From Haematococcus lacustris (taxonomy: Eukaryota; Chlorophyta; Chlorophyceae; Chlamydomonadales; Haematococcaceae), in assembly GCA_030144725.1 (NCBI GenBank), contig JASKMD010000026.1, forward strand, positions 9,328,100 to 9,392,099: DNA of 64,000 nt. Reading direction: 5' to 3'. Below the pieces are notes generated by a model, which was not told the DNA's origin, did not search any database, and worked only from the letters and a program-made list of their open reading frames with translations. The translations under genes and the position numbers were made by a program. Numbering within the stretch: the first letter of the stretch is position 1; every line of letters begins with the position of its first letter. Shown piece after piece: positions 62,544-64,000 of this stretch.

Positions 62544-63815
62544 TCAGGTCCCACAAGGTCAGGTAAAATGGCTCGAAATAATGTACCGTCACTTTTTGTC
62601 GCGTATACTGCACTCCAAGAGGTCAAACCGCGACGCCCCTCTGCGGCGTGGCGCTCCGCAGTTTGTCCTGCGAGGGACGGGCTAAAGTCAACATTGCCCC
62701 CCTCCGCGGTATCCTTGCACCAGTGACTCCTTGCACCCTGACGGTAGTGCACGTGAAACAACAACGCCGCAACGACGAGCGAGGTAGAGCGGTCACTAGT
62801 CGGTCGGTCGGCGTGCCGTGATGGGGTGCCGGCATGCAAATCTGCAGTGCTGTTTTTGAGGTCAATTTGCTGCTTGTTGCTGCTACGCATCCGTCTGGTT
62901 TCTGCGCCCTAGCTTTGGGGTATGCTCATAGCTCCCACGGGAAGCTATTGCAGTATAATACATCTGCCCTGCGCAGGTTGGGAGGCTCATGCAATTACAG
63001 TTAGTTAAAACCTCATTTCTGGGCAGGAAGTGCATCAAACGCGGTGCTGACCTCATGTAGAGATGCAAGCTGTGTGCCCCAAGAACTTCATCTACTTTGA
63101 TTGCGCTATCCTTAGGATTATCACCCATACATACGCCCTAGCATGCTCATGTCTAAAGTACCCCATCATCTCGCTCTCACCAGGCTGCGAAAGTAGATGA
63201 GATTGTTGTGGTTCCTCCAAGCTACCACCAGCATTCATCAGCGGCGCAAATGATGCAGACTGGCGGCCATAATTAGCGATGGGCCGACGCAGTCAGCGTA
63301 GTAAGAATAGGAAGGATCGGAAAGCATAGGACAGCAAAGGGAAGCATAGGGAAGCATAAGAAAGCATAGGAAGCTCTCGTCGTTCATCAGCCCTCTCAAT
63401 AATGTCGTCGAAGGCGAGACCAGAAAAAACAATTCCTTCGGGCATGCTGCCTGCAGCTCGTAGTATATGCTTTGATGTGGTGGAGGAGTAGGGCCATTGC
63501 AAAGCTTAGGCATGTTGCGAGCGAGCTGCGGCAGCCCGATGCGAGATGCGAGCCACCCCGTTACCGAACATAACCGCCGGCCCTCGCGCTAGTGCTGTTG
63601 TAGACCGTACCTACTGGCCACCGCTTGAAAAAGAACGCCGCATCCATCTACAGTAACCTTGCCACCTGGACACTTGTCGACACTGGTGGGCGCCCAGGCC
63701 GTGCAAGCCCTTTGATGCAGTAGGCATATCGGGAAGGCTCGCTGATCACGGCTGTGTAAGCGCGGCATCAAATGGCTCACGGTACACTTTGCCGAACAGA
63801 CCTTGTGGGACCTGA
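62544..63815. mobile_element. element D: 1,272-bp non-autonomous transposon with 17-bp TIRs
   Basis: TCAGGTCCCACAAGGTC at 62544-62560 and its exact reverse complement at 63799-63815, flanked by CCACTGG on both sides (62537-62543, 63816-63822). The 7-bp duplication (8 bp with one mismatch) is near hAT or P-type lengths, but the superfamily is not certain. No transposase; the longest frames are below 100 residues. A local GAAGCATAGGAAAGCATAGG-type repeat lies at 63320-63370. Confidence 0.88.
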
Positions 63816-63822
63816 CCACTGG

Positions 63823-64000
63823 CACCCCACAACTGAACCTAAACCGCTCATTCTAGCGCATATCGACTACACCGATAAGAAGAATGAGTACGACGCGGAT
63901 AATAGTAAGAGACAAGAGGCGAGACGCCGACCACTCGACGCGGCCCTCCCAGAGCATACCCGGCAGGGTCTGCCCGACCCCCACACCTGGATACCCCGCT
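63823..64000 (+). CDS. LINE-A ORF2, continuation past element D (partial)
   Basis: Reads H-P-T-T-E-P then LILAHIDYTDKKNEYDADN and EHTRQGLPDPHTWIPR, matching the part of LINE-B ORF2 just after its PHD finger (about 52018-52195). It runs off the window before RNase H. Confidence 0.9.

Larger units (their letters stand above)
22128..64000 (+). mobile_element. LINE-A: Dualen/RandI-type non-LTR retrotransposon, split by three nested transposons
   Basis: The 5' end GACTTTTTCGGTTGGCAAC is homologous to the 5' end of LINE-B at 43663, where an exact target duplication fixes the boundary. Element bases are 22128-24556, 26396-30202, 60157-62543 and 63823 to beyond the window. At each of the three breaks, removing the insertion plus one duplication copy rejoins codons in frame and matches LINE-B (for example E-A then N-G across 30202/60157, and A-H-W then H-P-T across 62543/63823). 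The 3' end lies outside the window. Confidence 0.93.

Overview
The window looks like repeat-rich nuclear DNA of a green alga. The best guess is the order Chlamydomonadales, possibly a Haematococcus-like species. The evidence is: GC- and CAG-rich coding sequence with short phase-consistent introns (GT-AG plus likely GC-AG); two LINEs with the full domain set of the Dualen/RandI clade, first described in Chlamydomonas reinhardtii; CCCTAA-type (TTAGGG) interstitial telomere-like sequence; and degenerate protein fragments that, from memory only, resemble a TnpB/Fanzor-like family common in Haematococcus. No bacterial operon, rRNA or CRISPR array is present.

Layout. (1) 1-13016: a 5,866-bp unit repeated head to tail (two full copies and part of a third). 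Each full copy carries a six-exon gene for a secreted, glycosylated modular protein on the minus strand, plus TnpB/Fanzor-like debris. A 500-N assembly gap follows. (2) 13517-16992: 5' part of a Ty3/Gypsy-like retrotransposon on the minus strand (Gag with a long coiled coil, candidate 154-bp LTR). (3) 16993-22127: small TIR elements, one of them Harbinger-like with a 3-bp TAA duplication and a perfect GGGCT pentamer array of about 940 bp. (4) 22128 to the window end: one Dualen-type LINE (LINE-A) split by three nested DNA transposons. They are element E (24557-26391, 26-bp TIRs, 4-bp duplication), a 29,952-bp CACTA/EnSpm-like element (30203-60154, 18-bp TIRs, 2-bp duplication) and element D (62544-63815, 17-bp TIRs, 7-bp duplication). 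Removing each insertion with one duplication copy restores the LINE-A ORF2 reading frame at every junction.

The giant CACTA-like element is the centre of interest. Both ends carry about 1 kb of subterminal repeats built on a near-palindrome (CATCTG-CA/TG-CAGATG), and a third cluster lies inside. It encodes a multi-exon transposase of the tnp2/EnSpm type, a divergently transcribed eight-exon accessory gene, and cargo: five related F-box/leucine-rich-like genes and one small unknown gene. Its transposase exon is itself broken by a second, almost complete Dualen LINE (LINE-B, 43663-54757, 13-bp duplication), and one transposase intron is mostly telomere-like CCCTAG/CCCTAA repeat.

The LINEs encode an ORF1 with a signal-peptide-like start and 38-residue tandem repeats. 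Their ORF2 contains, in order, a hydrophobic N-terminal piece ending in a 2A-like D-x-E-x-N-P-G-P motif, two Josephin-like cysteine protease domains, AP endonuclease, reverse transcriptase, PHD finger, RNase H, CCHC knuckle and restriction-like endonuclease. LINE-B ORF2 carries one 2-nt deletion; LINE-A is broken only by the nested insertions, as far as the window shows.
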